Source: Cyclobacteriaceae bacterium (GTDB lineage: Bacteria; Bacteroidota; Bacteroidia; Cytophagales; Cyclobacteriaceae). From it: 10,872 nt of DNA. A program made the position numbers and the translations under genes. The notes beneath the pieces were generated by a model, which had not been told where the DNA came from, made no database searches, and saw only the letters and a list, made by a program, of their open reading frames with translations. The stretch is from assembly GCA_019751475.1 (NCBI GenBank), contig JAIENH010000120.1:1-10872 (forward strand). Reading direction: 5' to 3'. Positions 1-6,766 of this stretch are shown piece by piece; position 1 is the stretch's first letter; each line of letters starts with the position of its first letter.

Positions 1-293
1 GAAAGCTCCGGCCTATCTGCTATCTTCTCAGAAATTTTTCCCACCATCCCATCACTCAAATCAGTAGCCAACACCGCATTTCCTTTTAATGCAAAATAGA
101 CGGCATCAATTCCCGTCCCGGCATTGAGTTCAAGTATCCGTGCTTTTGGCCGCAGATACTGCTCAACATGTCTATAAACATGTGATCTCCATTGTTGCAA
201 AATGATATTGTCGCGGTCATCTTCATCGTAGTGATGAGATTGTGTGGTGAACGCGCGATTAACGTTCGCGTAAATGGTCTCAGGCGGTGGCAT
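1..293 (-). CDS. Class I SAM-dependent methyltransferase, N-terminal part (cut by window edge)
   Basis: Reading the minus strand from ATG at 293 gives 97 codons with no stop before the window edge. Residues 53-64 (ILELNAGTGIDA) are motif I of Rossmann-fold methyltransferases, the glycine-rich loop that binds S-adenosylmethionine. Residues 75-83 (LATDLSDGM) fit motif II, with the acidic residue (Asp78) that normally binds the SAM ribose. The N-terminus before motif I (HYD near residues 21-23, then DDRDN) is the usual lead-in of this methyltransferase type. The catalytic and substrate-binding parts are missing, so the acceptor is unknown. The ATG overlaps the end of the radical SAM gene by 14 nt in another frame, which implies co-transcription and coupled translation. 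Its place at the end of a polysaccharide operon suggests a sugar, lipid or small-molecule acceptor, but this is inference. The fold call is strong; the role is open. Confidence 0.85.
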   Translation of the reverse strand, partial: MPPPETIYANVNRAFTTQSHHYDEDDRDNIILQQWRSHVYRHVEQYLRPKARILELNAGTGIDAVYFALKGNAVLATDLSDGMVGKISEKIADRPEL

Positions 294-1722
294 GCTCCAG
301 TCGGTGCAAACGGTAGGAGTGGACAACAGAGAGAAAACTGTTTACCACCATGGAAGCGAGTGCCCGCAGCTTGTAGAACTTGTATGCTTTCAGATAATTG
401 ATTCCGCGCTGGATGCGGTAGCGGCAATGCACATAGCGGTGCAAAATTTTATAGTAATGTGGCGGGAACGTGCTTCGAAACATCATGGCCAGGTCGTCTG
501 AGTCGCTCCAGTTTTGTTTTTTATGCAAGTCGGCTTTTACTTTTTCGTGAAATGGTGTGCCCGGCAACGGATAGGATACCGAAATACCTATTTCATCTGG
601 CATCAGTTCGAGCAACATCTGAATGGTGGCATCAATGTCTTTCTTGGTTTCACCCGGATAGCCAAACTGCAGAAAGAAAGCAGCCCGAATCCCTTTTTGC
701 TGAAGCAACCGGGTGGCTTGTTGGATTTGTGCAATAGTGGTGCCTTTGTCCATTGCATCCAATATTTTCTGTGAACCCGATTCGGCTCCTACCCAGACCG
801 TCTTCGCCCCGGAGTCTGCCAACGCCTGAATGGTATCTTCTTCCAGTAGCAGATCTACCCGCGACTGGATTTTATACTTGAAGGTAAGACCGCGCTCTTT
901 TACAAGATTTTTAAATTGCTTTACCCATCCGGGCTTCAACCCGAAGATATCGTCACACATCCAGAAATGATCAGGCTGATAGGTGGTCAACAGATATTCA
1001 ATTTCATTCACCACATGCTCGGGCGACCGCGAATTATACCGATTGCCATAAATAGGTTTTGCACACCAGTTGCATTTAAAAGGACAGCCTCGCGTAGTGG
1101 CGATGTTAAGTGAGAAGTATCCATGATGCTTTAACCAGATATTCCGGTAAGGACTTACCTCCAGCAGATCCCAGGCTGGCATCGGCAATGCATTTAAGTC
1201 ACGCATGACGGGCCGCGAAGGAGTTACAATAGTCTCGCCATTTTCCTGAAAGGCAACACCGGAAATCAAGCGAGTGGCCCGATCCTTTTTATCGAGCGCA
1301 ATTAAGAGCTCTTTCAGCGTTTCTTCACCTTCACCGCGCACCACATAATCAACTCCATGACTGAAATACTTTTCATAGTGGTCCGTGGAATCCGAGCTGC
1401 AGATGATAACGGTGCAACCGTGTTGCTTTGAGATTTCGGCCAACCTAAAGGCAGCCTCACGCATGACGGTGAGGCACATTTTTGTCAGGTAATTAAACCC
1501 GTCATCATAGATAACCACGCAGTCCGGTCTTTCTGCTTCAAGCACTGTGCGAATTTCCTGGGGAGATTCACGAAGGGCTGTGTCAAACAAGGCAACTGGG
1601 AAGCCGATCTCTCGTGCCACTGCAGCAACTTGTAAGGTGCCCAAGGGAGGATACGGTTGGCGGTTGGCCCATTGTTTGGCATCAAGCCGGTAGAAATACG
1701 AATGAGTAAACAATAGCTTCAT
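280..1722 (-). CDS. Cobalamin-binding radical SAM protein (B12-rSAM, class B methyltransferase-like)
   Basis: This is a 480-residue protein with two modules. Residues 1-140 form a Rossmann-like cobalamin-binding domain: it begins MKLLFTHSYF, has PPLGTLQVAAVA at 25-36, and ends in the typical GVDYVVRGEGEE near 123-134. Residues 205-400 are a radical SAM barrel with the cluster motif CPFKCNWC (Cys213, Cys217, Cys220), which binds the [4Fe-4S] cluster that cleaves SAM. GAESGS at 312-317 is the later SAM-binding stretch usual in this family. The C-terminal 80 residues are basic and lack a recognised domain. Family members include HpnP (hopanoid methylation), BchE and antibiotic C- or P-methylases. 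They are cytoplasmic and often methylate unactivated carbon. The base-off histidine motif DxHxxG is not visible. The start ATG overlaps the upstream stop as ATGA, a 4-nt overlap. The context points to modification of a glycan or lipid, but the substrate is unknown. Confidence 0.9.
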   Translation of the reverse strand: MKLLFTHSYFYRLDAKQWANRQPYPPLGTLQVAAVAREIGFPVALFDTALRESPQEIRTVLEAERPDCVVIYDDGFNYLTKMCLTVMREAAFRLAEISKQHGCTVIICSSDSTDHYEKYFSHGVDYVVRGEGEETLKELLIALDKKDRATRLISGVAFQENGETIVTPSRPVMRDLNALPMPAWDLLEVSPYRNIWLKHHGYFSLNIATTRGCPFKCNWCAKPIYGNRYNSRSPEHVVNEIEYLLTTYQPDHFWMCDDIFGLKPGWVKQFKNLVKERGLTFKYKIQSRVDLLLEEDTIQALADSGAKTVWVGAESGSQKILDAMDKGTTIAQIQQATRLLQQKGIRAAFFLQFGYPGETKKDIDATIQMLLELMPDEIGISVSYPLPGTPFHEKVKADLHKKQNWSDSDDLAMMFRSTFPPHYYKILHRYVHCRYRIQRGINYLKAYKFYKLRALASMVVNSFLSVVHSYRLHRLEHATA

Positions 1723-2657
1723 AGCACGGGATCAGGAAGCATCGTTCTTTTGAGAAAGGTATGAAGTTTCTTTTCGTACTGATCAACAATTTTCTTCTGG
1801 TAATTCTGGGGATGGTTCTTCGACACATGACGATTTGTTTTGAAGGCCACACGAAATTCATCGGAAGCATGCGAATGCCCATAGTTGTTTTTCCAGCGCT
1901 TGAGTGTGAGCGTCATGAAGAAGCGGTCAAGTGCCTGGGGTGCGCACCGATTCAGTAGCCATTCCAATCCTTTTTTTATTTGACCAATGGGAGCCTCTTC
2001 GTTGGTCATGTGTTCTTCCTGCAGGTTTGGAAAATACTGACGCACCCACGTGTTCCGATTCAGCAAATGTTCAAAGTAGTGTTTACCATACATAGGCACC
2101 AGTGTAACGAGTTCGGTGGCGGTGAAAAGATTCTTTTCTTCAACTTCAAGGTGTTGATCGTCCATGAAGTAGTTCACACAAAAATATTTGTGTGAATTGA
2201 AAAGAAAAATACGCTTGTACATCACCAGCAGCGTGCGCGCAATCCAAAGTCTGCCCGGACTTGTAATGATAAAAAAGTCAATGTCACTGGCGTCATCGGC
2301 ATAACCTTTTGAAAGCGAACCGGACACCATCACTGACCGTACAAAAGGAAATGAAAAAATGAGTCGAGCTTTTTCTTGTGCTACGATCATGTATTTTTTT
2401 GCCAGTGCATTTCCCTTCACTCTGCGTGCTGCCAATTCCGGATTATTTTGCAGGCTGTAAAATTCCCCCAACTTAAAAATTATCGACTGACGTACCAATT
2501 CGTCCAACTCCCGCTCCAGTTCGACTGTAGAAAACTGATCGGTGGAGAGGCTGCGAACAATCTCGGATTGCGTGAGCGGGTAATTGAAAATATCATAATA
2601 CAGCACCGTCTTGATGATGCTTTCAGCCAGTGGAGAAGTCAGTTGGCCGCTATGCAT
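1719..2657 (-). CDS. Nucleotidyltransferase-fold protein of unknown substrate
   Basis: A 312-residue protein if it starts at ATG 2657. Residues 10-70 look like a winged-helix domain (ESIIKTVLYYDIFNYPLTQ, then a short helix-rich stretch). Residues 111-131 hold the polymerase-beta-type signature: SGSLSKGYA with Gly113 and Ser114, followed by SDID with Asp125 and Asp127 as expected metal ligands. A conserved-looking stretch follows near 163-191 (NYFMDD, LFTATELVTLVPMYG); a third carboxylate could lie there, but I cannot assign it. Residues 220-312 are basic and hydrophilic. The ATG overlaps the upstream stop by 8 nt. A longer GTG-started frame from 2762 exists but runs deep into the ligase gene, so I prefer 2657. 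Proteins of this fold transfer NMP groups, but many in this class are uncharacterised. It may activate a sugar or head group for the cluster, or modify a protein. The fold is fairly sure and the function unknown. Confidence 0.8.
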   Translation of the reverse strand: MHSGQLTSPLAESIIKTVLYYDIFNYPLTQSEIVRSLSTDQFSTVELERELDELVRQSIIFKLGEFYSLQNNPELAARRVKGNALAKKYMIVAQEKARLIFSFPFVRSVMVSGSLSKGYADDASDIDFFIITSPGRLWIARTLLVMYKRIFLFNSHKYFCVNYFMDDQHLEVEEKNLFTATELVTLVPMYGKHYFEHLLNRNTWVRQYFPNLQEEHMTNEEAPIGQIKKGLEWLLNRCAPQALDRFFMTLTLKRWKNNYGHSHASDEFRVAFKTNRHVSKNHPQNYQKKIVDQYEKKLHTFLKRTMLPDPVL

Positions 2658-3972
2658 ACAAGATTTTTTTTGATGAAACAGCCGGCAACTTGCTGTAGGG
2701 AAAGAAAAGAAGAGAATTAAAAATGGCAAAGAAGACAATGCCTTTTTGTGATTCCAATACACTTTCAGTCAGGCACGCCATCGTAAAGAGTGTGATGAAT
2801 CCAAGATAAAGAGTGTCTTTGTGATGAAAAGCTACCCAGGCTGGATAGTATAAACAAAACAACAGCGTAACGAGGCCCGCCAACCCAAGCGCAATTTGGG
2901 TGTAAAGAAATTGGTTGTGCGGATCGTACGACCCGATCACGTTCTCGATTTTCTCCTGGTCACTCTTTTCCTTCACCGTGGCTGTTACGTCTCCGGTGCC
3001 AGTGCCAATCAACGGGTTGACATTAAAAACAGACGCTGCACTAACCCACCAAAGTGATTTGCGGATGCCGGTAGAGAAAGCGTACGTTCCGTCATGCGGC
3101 AAATACGTATCTGCTGTGAAGGGTTCTTGGATATTGCGATAGCGGGTAACGGGATTGATAAGTATTATTAAAACAAAAAAAGAAATCATGACGAACGAAG
3201 TCACTAATCGTAGGGCCATTCCAATCTCTAACGACTTCATAAAGTTGAATCCGGTCACCGATAAAATGATTATCAACGCGAGCGTAACAATGCGTGAACT
3301 GAGCAGAATTACAAACAGGGAGAAATAAACACCCAGCCCTGCGGTCGCCAATTGTTTCCAGCGATCAAGTATCGCGAATGACGGGCCATATAAATGAATA
3401 AGCGACAGGATGCTGAAGACTACGTACATGGCGAGGTAGGTAGGATGAATACCTATGCCAGATGCCATCTCTGCATAGGAGAAAAACATCCATGCCGTAT
3501 CCGCGGAAGGATTTAATTCCTGGTAAAGCTGTAGAGACGATGAATCAAAGTTACCTGGAGTAGCTTGAATGGAAGATTGATAAACGGCAACACCGACACA
3601 AATCACTGAGCAAGCAAGGCAGGTAAAGACGAAGATCTTATACAACGGGCGAACAGCTTCTTTTGTAAAAGTCTGCGAAGTGATCATCGCGATGGGCAAA
3701 ATAAAAAACAATGATTTCTGCTCGATACTAAACCAGGCGCCAGCGGCATTGGCCGAATAGATAATGCTGATCAGGTGTAGTGCAAAGAAAGCCAAGTAAC
3801 TCCACACAAGGGGACTTCGCATAGCAATGTCTTTTTTTTCCAGCCATCGTCCTTCCAGGAGCCAGTTTACCAAAAACAATATCAGCGCAGCGTGACAGAC
3901 AGCCATCGATACCGGCAGCGAAACAATCGCCAGCGAGGGAGAAAAAACAGATATCGTCTTTCGCCAATTCAT
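2650..3972 (-). CDS. O-antigen ligase / WaaL-Wzy_C family polytopic membrane protein
   Basis: A 440-residue, strongly hydrophobic protein with about ten or more membrane segments. A long periplasmic-type loop follows residue 275, where WaaL-family proteins carry their catalytic face. Recognisable points are HPTYLA at 176-181, the SSR motif at 225-227 before a membrane helix (its Arg is usually essential), NPLIGTGTGD at 319-328, and DPHNQFL at 350-356, whose His is the expected catalytic residue. Family members sit in the inner membrane and transfer undecaprenyl-diphosphate-linked glycans to lipid A core, to proteins, or to another chain. The stop of the preceding glycosyltransferase directly abuts this ATG with no spacer, so translation is probably coupled. 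A separate Wzy-type polymerase lies upstream in the same cluster, which favours a ligase role here, but ligase and polymerase cannot be told apart by sequence reading. Confidence 0.85.
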   Translation of the reverse strand: MNWRKTISVFSPSLAIVSLPVSMAVCHAALILFLVNWLLEGRWLEKKDIAMRSPLVWSYLAFFALHLISIIYSANAAGAWFSIEQKSLFFILPIAMITSQTFTKEAVRPLYKIFVFTCLACSVICVGVAVYQSSIQATPGNFDSSSLQLYQELNPSADTAWMFFSYAEMASGIGIHPTYLAMYVVFSILSLIHLYGPSFAILDRWKQLATAGLGVYFSLFVILLSSRIVTLALIIILSVTGFNFMKSLEIGMALRLVTSFVMISFFVLIILINPVTRYRNIQEPFTADTYLPHDGTYAFSTGIRKSLWWVSAASVFNVNPLIGTGTGDVTATVKEKSDQEKIENVIGSYDPHNQFLYTQIALGLAGLVTLLFCLYYPAWVAFHHKDTLYLGFITLFTMACLTESVLESQKGIVFFAIFNSLLFFPYSKLPAVSSKKILYA

Positions 3973-4791
3973 TTACTGCGCAAGTCGCGTAAGGGTCATT
4001 TGATTGATTTGATCGCGCTCAGGGTCGTTAAACCAGCCCCACTTATTAAAGTAAGTAACCGCACTGGACAAGTGAAACAAGAAAGGCATCAGTCGCTTAT
4101 ACGAACCTCGCTCGTGAAGATGGTAAATACTCACTTCTGGAAAAAACACAGTCCTGAAATGCTTGTGAATTCTCCGTGTGAGGTCAATATCTTCGGTGTA
4201 TAGAAATATCCGCTCGTCAAACAAGCCAATTTTTTTCAGGCAATCGTTTCGCAGCAACATAAAACAACCTGACAGGCACGGAACGTCCATTACTTTGTTG
4301 TAGCCCGAGAACTTTAATTCATACACGTGATTGATGCGACTAAACCATTTTGCCAAAAATCTCCGCGTAAAAAGATTACCCGGTGAGGGGAGAAGCTTAC
4401 ACAGGTGTTGTATCCGTCCGTCCGGGTACAACACTTTGGGCATAACCAATCCAACTTCAGGATGATTATCCATCAGTGTTAACAACTTGGGCACCACGCC
4501 TTGATCAAAGTAAACGTCCGGGTTAAGCACGATGTGATAGCGGGCACCTAGTGCAGCTGATTTTTTCAAGGCAATGTTGTGAGCTGCACCAAATCCAAGA
4601 TTCTTGTTGTTGAAAATGTATTGCACCCGTGGCTCGTGATCAAAATAAGCACGCAGCGTGTTGCGGGGAGAGTTGTCCACCAGAAACAAAACACCTTCCA
4701 GGCTGCTGGCAAGAAAACTTTTGACAGCAGCCACCACCAGTGAAGGTTCGTTCTTAAAGACTACGATGGATGCTGTGATATCAGATTGCAT
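3973..4791 (-). CDS. Family 2 glycosyltransferase, WbbL/rhamnosyltransferase-like
   Basis: A 272-residue GT-A fold enzyme. The N-terminal strand TASIVVFKNEP (6-16) and DNSP (39-42) bind the nucleotide of the sugar donor. NLGFGAAHN (64-72) is highly typical of WbbL-like enzymes. LNPDV (89-93) stands in for the DxD metal-binding motif. SGCFMLLR (174-181) is the acceptor-side segment, and YTEDIDL (198-204) carries the ED pair expected to hold the catalytic base. The C-terminal part has the HLHERGS stretch (224-230), also common in this group. It should add one sugar, often L-rhamnose from dTDP-rhamnose, to the growing lipid-linked unit on the cytoplasmic membrane face. Donor and linkage are not determined by these motifs. 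Its start overlaps the upstream glycosyltransferase by 11 nt, and its TAA stop is followed at once by the ligase ATG. Confidence 0.9.
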   Translation of the reverse strand: MQSDITASIVVFKNEPSLVVAAVKSFLASSLEGVLFLVDNSPRNTLRAYFDHEPRVQYIFNNKNLGFGAAHNIALKKSAALGARYHIVLNPDVYFDQGVVPKLLTLMDNHPEVGLVMPKVLYPDGRIQHLCKLLPSPGNLFTRRFLAKWFSRINHVYELKFSGYNKVMDVPCLSGCFMLLRNDCLKKIGLFDERIFLYTEDIDLTRRIHKHFRTVFFPEVSIYHLHERGSYKRLMPFLFHLSSAVTYFNKWGWFNDPERDQINQMTLTRLAQ

Positions 4792-5491
4792 AACGTTTGG
4801 CCATGATGTTTTTGGCTAAATTCAGTCGATCCGTAATCTTCTTACTCAATGATGTCTTACTTCGTTGCGATGTGGTGGATGCATTGCCCGCATGCCTGCG
4901 ATGATAAACAAGGGTATCATCAATAAACTTCACATCAAAATATAATTCGCCCACCAACCCGATCCAGATGTCGTGCATAGGTATAGACAGTGGGAATGGC
5001 AGAGCTTTTTCCATCACCTTCCGGTGAAATGCCATACAGCAACCCATGTATGAGTTTTTGAGCAGATTTCTGAAGAGTCCTTTGCCGGAACGATTTTGTT
5101 TATAGAACGAACCTTTTGCAGCTTGAAGGCCAGCGTCCATGATCAGGCTATCACACACCACGAGGTCGTGAGAGGTGAGATAGGAGACCATAGTTGAAAT
5201 TTTATTCGGTGCCCACACATCATCCTGATCAGAAAGAAAAATGTATGAGCCTTGTGCACGTGATAATGCATTTTCAAAATTCGAGACCACTCCGTTGCCG
5301 GGATTGGTAGTGACTCGGATGCGGACATCATTCAATTCGCGAATTATTTTAACCGAATCATCACTGGAGTGATCATCTGAAATTATTACTTCATCGTCTC
5401 CCGCAAGTTGAGGTAGGATAGAAACTAACTGATCACGGAGATATGCCGATCCATTTTTCACTGCTACACAAACGGAGACTTTCGGCATCAT
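4781..5491 (-). CDS. Family 2 glycosyltransferase with SDQDD motif (rhamnosyltransferase-like)
   Basis: A 236-residue GT-A enzyme counted from ATG 5491. Motifs in order are VSVCVAVKNG (5-14), the nucleotide-binding ISDDHSSDD (37-45), LSDQDDVW (86-93) with the metal-binding acidic residues, YMGCCMAFHRKV (148-159), MHDIWIG (172-178) with the likely catalytic Asp, and YHRRHAGNAS (196-205). The SDQDD and HD.W patterns are typical of alpha-1,3-rhamnosyltransferase-like enzymes such as WapR; the true donor is inferred only. Two adjacent ATG codons (5491 and 5488) are possible starts. A TTG at 5515 would extend the frame by 8 residues, but it lies next to a promoter-like -7 box and precedes the purine-rich AAGAGAGAAA stretch, so an ATG is preferred. 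It is the first gene after the 89-nt gap and may head its own transcript. Confidence 0.9.
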   Translation of the reverse strand: MMPKVSVCVAVKNGSAYLRDQLVSILPQLAGDDEVIISDDHSSDDSVKIIRELNDVRIRVTTNPGNGVVSNFENALSRAQGSYIFLSDQDDVWAPNKISTMVSYLTSHDLVVCDSLIMDAGLQAAKGSFYKQNRSGKGLFRNLLKNSYMGCCMAFHRKVMEKALPFPLSIPMHDIWIGLVGELYFDVKFIDDTLVYHRRHAGNASTTSQRSKTSLSKKITDRLNLAKNIMAKRYAI

Positions 5492-5516
5492 TTTGTTTGA
5501 TTTTCTCTCTTGCAAT

Positions 5517-5524
5517 CAAATCTA
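5517..5524 (-). promoter_or_regulatory. Candidate internal promoter (-7 box) for the distal half of the cluster
   Basis: On the minus strand this reads TAGATTTG, an exact match to the Bacteroidota -7 consensus TAnnTTTG. It lies in the only sizeable gap of the cluster, about 25 nt before the ATG at 5491, which would give a leader of roughly 20 nt. The -33 element is weak: only a TTTC about 16 nt upstream, and no TTG at the usual spacing. It could drive the two glycosyltransferases, ligase, nucleotidyltransferase, radical SAM and methyltransferase genes separately from the flippase block. Confidence 0.4.
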
Positions 5525-5580
5525 ATAAAAGTTTCAACTCGAAATTCATCCAATTCGGTCAACGTCATCAAAGAATTTGA

Positions 5581-6765
5581 TCAATGCTTCCTTGCGAGAC
5601 GAAAAATATTTTTATCCCCCATCCAGGTAAAGAGTATAGGATAGACCAGTTGAAAGCCAAGTCCCGTAAATCGCAAGGTGTTGTCAAACACCATGAAGGC
5701 GTACACGGTGCAGAGAATGGCAATACCCGATAAAAAAAATGGAGAGGTGTCTGAAAGAAGTTTTTGGTATAACCCCGGAAGGGCTATAATGCACACAGCC
5801 ATGAGTAGAATGCCCCACCAGCCAAGGTAGCTATATGATTTTGAGTAAATAGTTGTGGCATTGAAAGGGCCTTCGATGCGGTGCTCCACCGGTTCATGGT
5901 ATTGATGAAGTTTGTTGATTCGCTTGGAGATAAAATCAAACAGCAATTCGTTGTTAATCATCTCGGCCGCAGCTCTTGGATGTAGTGATGGAGTGGGGGT
6001 GCGATCAATATTTTCTTGCAGATTGGCCAATGAAGCCGACATGTAGATATAAGCCCAGAAGTATTCGTAAGGTATGATCGAATTTCTGAATGTTTCACTG
6101 GCCTTGCCAATCTCTAAAAATTGCATGCTGTCATACGCACGTTTTGCTTCGCGCGATATGCGAATAGTACCCAGCACACCAAAGAAATAGAGCAACACAA
6201 CAGCACAGGCGCTGACAATAGCAAACGAACGAAGTGTAACCCGGGCCGTGCTCAGCCAGTAAAGAAAAATACTGGACGATAAATTCAATAATAACATCCC
6301 ACGGTTGTAGATAAGCAGAGCTGCTACTAGGTTGATAAGGTATAGAAAAAGAATAAGTCGCTTACGTGTACTTAAATACAGGTGGAACAGATATACGGTA
6401 TAAAATGAAGCGAACGTCACAGCAAAGACATGCAGCGAGGGTACACCGAAGAGCCGGTAGTTATAAGGAGTGCTAAACATAATCTTGACAAGCGGTACAC
6501 CTCCTTCGTAGATAAACTCAACGGCCCATAGCACGTAAATGAAAGCAGTGATGATGATTGGATTTTTATCTTCACTCAACGCGACTTGCTTCCAGTGGGA
6601 AGAAAGTTGCTGCCACCTGCGACCAAGCACTATGTGCACAGCGATTGTCAATAAAATGAAAAGCGCCAGTGTATATGAAAGGGGAGGATAAGACTTCGAC
6701 CACCCAAGTGAGCAGGTCAATAACCCAAGTAAGAATGCGGCTGCGTAACTGTAGAAAGGGTTCAT
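5581..6765 (-). CDS. Wzy-type oligosaccharide repeat-unit polymerase
   Basis: A 394-residue polytopic membrane protein counted from ATG 6765, with about ten hydrophobic segments. Most of the non-hydrophobic sequence lies in one large loop at roughly 200-310, as in Wzy proteins. EFIYEGGVPL (83-92), STPYNYRLFGVPSLHV (98-113), YNRGM (153-157, a conserved Arg) and the loop end FNATTIYSKSYSYLGWWG (301-318) resemble oligosaccharide repeat-unit polymerases of Bacteroidota. It would join lipid-linked repeat units on the periplasmic side of the inner membrane, growing the chain at its reducing end. Wzy proteins are very diverse, so the assignment rests on topology, loop pattern and position between glycosyltransferase and flippase genes. 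A TTG start at 6801 is open but would overlap the preceding gene by 35 nt; ATG 6765 leaves one base after the TAG stop of that gene. Confidence 0.8.
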   Translation of the reverse strand: MNPFYSYAAAFLLGLLTCSLGWSKSYPPLSYTLALFILLTIAVHIVLGRRWQQLSSHWKQVALSEDKNPIIITAFIYVLWAVEFIYEGGVPLVKIMFSTPYNYRLFGVPSLHVFAVTFASFYTVYLFHLYLSTRKRLILFLYLINLVAALLIYNRGMLLLNLSSSIFLYWLSTARVTLRSFAIVSACAVVLLYFFGVLGTIRISREAKRAYDSMQFLEIGKASETFRNSIIPYEYFWAYIYMSASLANLQENIDRTPTPSLHPRAAAEMINNELLFDFISKRINKLHQYHEPVEHRIEGPFNATTIYSKSYSYLGWWGILLMAVCIIALPGLYQKLLSDTSPFFLSGIAILCTVYAFMVFDNTLRFTGLGFQLVYPILFTWMGDKNIFRLARKH

Positions 6766-6766
6766 G

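Noticed and set aside
86..427. A 113-codon minus-strand open frame and short plus-strand frames covering the methyltransferase/radical SAM junction.
   Set aside because: They overlap two well-supported genes in other frames and show no family motif.
1719..2657. A toxin-antitoxin pair of the HEPN/MNT type.
   Set aside because: The protein is about 312 residues, much longer than MNT antitoxins, and no HEPN-like small partner is adjacent; both neighbours are clear members of other families.
2658..2762. A GTG-started 35-residue extension of the nucleotidyltransferase that looks like a lipoprotein signal peptide (hydrophobic stretch followed by TASC).
   Set aside because: The stretch lies wholly within the ligase gene in another frame; its hydrophobicity comes from the out-of-frame reading of a membrane helix. 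A cytoplasmic nucleotidyltransferase fold would not be exported, and ATG 2657 gives the usual short overlap.
5567..5581. Perfect inverted repeat ATCAAA-GAA-TTTGAT at the end of the polymerase gene, considered as a terminator.
   Set aside because: The stem has 6 pairs with only one G-C, and no T-run follows it on the minus strand, so it is unlikely to terminate transcription.
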